Origin: Frankiales bacterium
Lineage (GTDB): Bacteria > Actinomycetota > Actinomycetes > Mycobacteriales > SCTD01
Assembly: GCA_004299215.1 (NCBI GenBank)
Contig: SCTD01000033.1
Coordinates: forward strand, 1-5,831
DNA length: 5,831 nucleotides
Direction: 5' to 3'
Of this stretch, positions 4,469-5,831 are shown piece by piece; the first letter of the stretch is position 1; each line of letters opens with the position of its first letter. The translations under genes were made by a program, and so were the position numbers. The notes beneath the pieces were generated by a model that was not told where the DNA came from, searched no databases, and was given only the letters and a program-made list of their open reading frames with translations.

Positions 4469-5831
4469 GTGACGCTGCGTACGCGGCTGACCGCGGCCTT
4501 CGTCCTGGTCGTCCTGGTTCCGCTGCTGGTGGTGGTCGCGCTCGTCACCACGGCACTCCCGACCGCCCTGCACGAGCGACAGGAGCAGGGGCTCACCTCC
4601 AGCAGCCGGCTGGCCGCCTCCGTGATCGCCGGTCTGTGCGACCGGGCCGGCGCCGCTGCAGAGGCCACCGCGCGCGCCGCCGCGGCCACCGGCTCGCTCG
4701 GCGACCTGGAGGGCACGCTCGACGAGCTCGTCCGGCGTGGGCTCGCCGACGGCGTGCGGGTGACCGGTCCGGACGGCCGCGGGGCCGCCGCCGGTGAGGC
4801 GCCGCAGGTCCCCGAGCGGGGCTGCCGCGCCGGAGGAGTGGCCCGCTCGGGTGACCGGGTGCAGATCGCCGCCGTGGTCGAGCTCGGCCGCCCGAGCGGC
4901 GCGACCGGTGCTCCCGCCGGCGCTGCGGTGGCCGCCTTCACCGTGGACGACGAGCTGGCCGACGCGCTGCGTGCCTCGGCCGGGGTCGGCCGCGTCGTGC
5001 TGCTGGCCGGCGGGCAGCAGGTCGCCGCCAGCAGCGAGATGCCGGCCGACCTGCTGCAGGCAGCGCTGGGCGCCGAGGAGGCGCCGGTGCGCGTGGACGG
5101 GACGGTGGCGGTGCTCACCCAGGCCCGTCCGGGACAGCCGGTGGCCGTGCTCGTCAGCCAGGAGGAGGGCGAGGGACCGGGGGTGCTGCCGCTCGCGCTC
5201 ACCGTGGCCGCGGGGGCGGTGGTCCTCGCCGTCGGCATCGCCCTGCTGCTCGCCCGGGCCACGACCCGACCGCTCGACGAGCTGAGCGACGCCGCTGCCC
5301 GGGTCGCCGGCGGCGACCTGGACACGACCATCGACGTCCGCTCGCGCGACGAGCTCGGCCGGCTCGCCGAGTCCTTCAACGGGATGACCGAGGAGCTGCG
5401 CGGCTACGTCGGCGCCCTGCAGGCCAGCCGCGACGAGCTGCAGGCCGGTGTCGCCCGGATCGGCGACACCCTGTCCGGCACCCACGACCTGGACCGGATC
5501 CTCACCGTGGTCCTGGAGACCGCCATGGCGTCGACCCGCGCCCGGGCCGGGGCCGTGCTGCTGCTCGGCGCCGACCGCACCGAGCTCGAGCTCGCCGTCA
5601 GCGAGGGCCTGGACATCCCGTCCGACCTGCGGCTCCCGGTCGGCAGCGGCATCGCCGGTCGCGTCGCCGGGAGCGGCGACCCGCTCCGGGGAAGGGTGGG
5701 CACCGACCTGCAGCCCGGTCCGGGCGAGCCGACCGCCACCACGGTGCTCGCGGTGCCTCTCAAGAGCTCGAGCACGGTGATCGGCGTCCTCACGCTCTAC
5801 GACCGCGAGGACGGCGAAGACCTCGCCGTCC
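4469..5831 (+). CDS. Two-TM sensor protein with HAMP and GAF domains; 3' end outside window
   Basis: The 454 visible residues read as a membrane receptor. After MTLRTRL comes TM1 (about 8-31), an extracytoplasmic domain of about 205 residues (32-237) with only two cysteines (C57, C119), then TM2 (about 238-262). A HAMP domain follows (about 262-314; RPLDELSDAAARVAGGDL, then RDELGRLAESFNGM), a short coiled linker with heptad-like Leu/Ile (315-345), and a GAF domain (about 340 onward; RARAGAVLLL, VGSGIAGRVA, VLAVPLKSSSTVIGVLTLYD) that runs off the edge. The effector domain is not visible: GGDEF diguanylate cyclase, histidine kinase and PP2C/SpoIIE phosphatase are all known after TM-HAMP-GAF. 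The extracytoplasmic part does not look like a family I can name. It is divergent from the cyclo-ligase gene across 50 bp. Confidence 0.85.
   Translation, partial: MTLRTRLTAAFVLVVLVPLLVVVALVTTALPTALHERQEQGLTSSSRLAASVIAGLCDRAGAAAEATARAAAATGSLGDLEGTLDELVRRGLADGVRVTGPDGRGAAAGEAPQVPERGCRAGGVARSGDRVQIAAVVELGRPSGATGAPAGAAVAAFTVDDELADALRASAGVGRVVLLAGGQQVAASSEMPADLLQAALGAEEAPVRVDGTVAVLTQARPGQPVAVLVSQEEGEGPGVLPLALTVAAGAVVLAVGIALLLARATTRPLDELSDAAARVAGGDLDTTIDVRSRDELGRLAESFNGMTEELRGYVGALQASRDELQAGVARIGDTLSGTHDLDRILTVVLETAMASTRARAGAVLLLGADRTELELAVSEGLDIPSDLRLPVGSGIAGRVAGSGDPLRGRVGTDLQPGPGEPTATTVLAVPLKSSSTVIGVLTLYDREDGEDLAV

Noticed and set aside
3823..5379. Upstream in-frame continuation of the carbonic anhydrase frame (total of 693 codons)
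   Set aside because: It runs across the cyclo-ligase gene in another frame and antisense to the sensor, with low-complexity Ser/Arg/Ala/Pro content. The enzyme starts at the ATG at 3822 with an RBS and normal family length.
4415..5485. Minus-strand open frame of 356 codons
   Set aside because: Antisense shadow of the HAMP-GAF sensor gene; Gly/Arg/Gln-rich and without recognisable domains.

Overview
The window is very GC-rich, with strong G/C bias at third codon positions, frequent GTG starts and tightly packed genes. Together with the protein families present (a mycobacterial-type MTA phosphorylase, an FmdB/Ruc-type zinc ribbon under a CIRCE operator, a beta-carbonic anhydrase of the Rv1284 type), this points to an actinobacterium. 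It could be a Geodermatophilaceae/Frankia-like lineage, but the genus cannot be fixed from sequence reading alone.

Layout. (1) Positions 1-2817, minus strand: a probable operon read right to left. It runs FmdB-family zinc-ribbon protein, then S-methyl-5'-thioadenosine phosphorylase (mtnP), then a membrane-anchored SAF-domain (CpaB/RcpC-like) protein, then an alkylglycerone-phosphate-synthase-like FAD oxidase cut by the left edge. The last three genes are joined by 4-bp stop/start overlaps (GTGA, ATGA). A GC-rich hairpin lies between the fmdB-like gene and mtnP. (2) Positions 2818-2932: a divergent intergenic region holding a perfect 9-N9-9 inverted repeat that matches the CIRCE operator of the heat-shock repressor HrcA, placed just upstream of the fmdB-like ribosome binding site. 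(3) Positions 2933-3301, plus strand: a single-domain STAS protein whose phosphoacceptor serine is replaced by alanine. (4) Positions 3298-4418, minus strand: 5-formyltetrahydrofolate cyclo-ligase and a beta-carbonic anhydrase, coupled by an ATGA overlap. The carbonic anhydrase and the STAS gene converge on one CTAG tetranucleotide that supplies both stop codons. (5) Positions 4469-5831, plus strand: a two-TM receptor with HAMP and GAF domains, cut by the right edge before its output domain.

How the genes may work together. The clearest regulatory story is heat-shock control of the zinc-ribbon protein. From memory, the M. tuberculosis homologue Rv0991c (Ruc) is a redox-regulated chaperone, belongs to the HrcA regulon, and lies beside a 5-formyltetrahydrofolate cyclo-ligase (Rv0992c). 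Here both the CIRCE site and the nearby cyclo-ligase are kept, with carbonic anhydrase and STAS genes between them. Whether heat-shock control extends into mtnP, the SAF gene and the flavoprotein gene is open. No RNA genes, CRISPR arrays or mobile elements were seen. No stretch over 300 bases lacks a gene; the longest gap is 115 bp.
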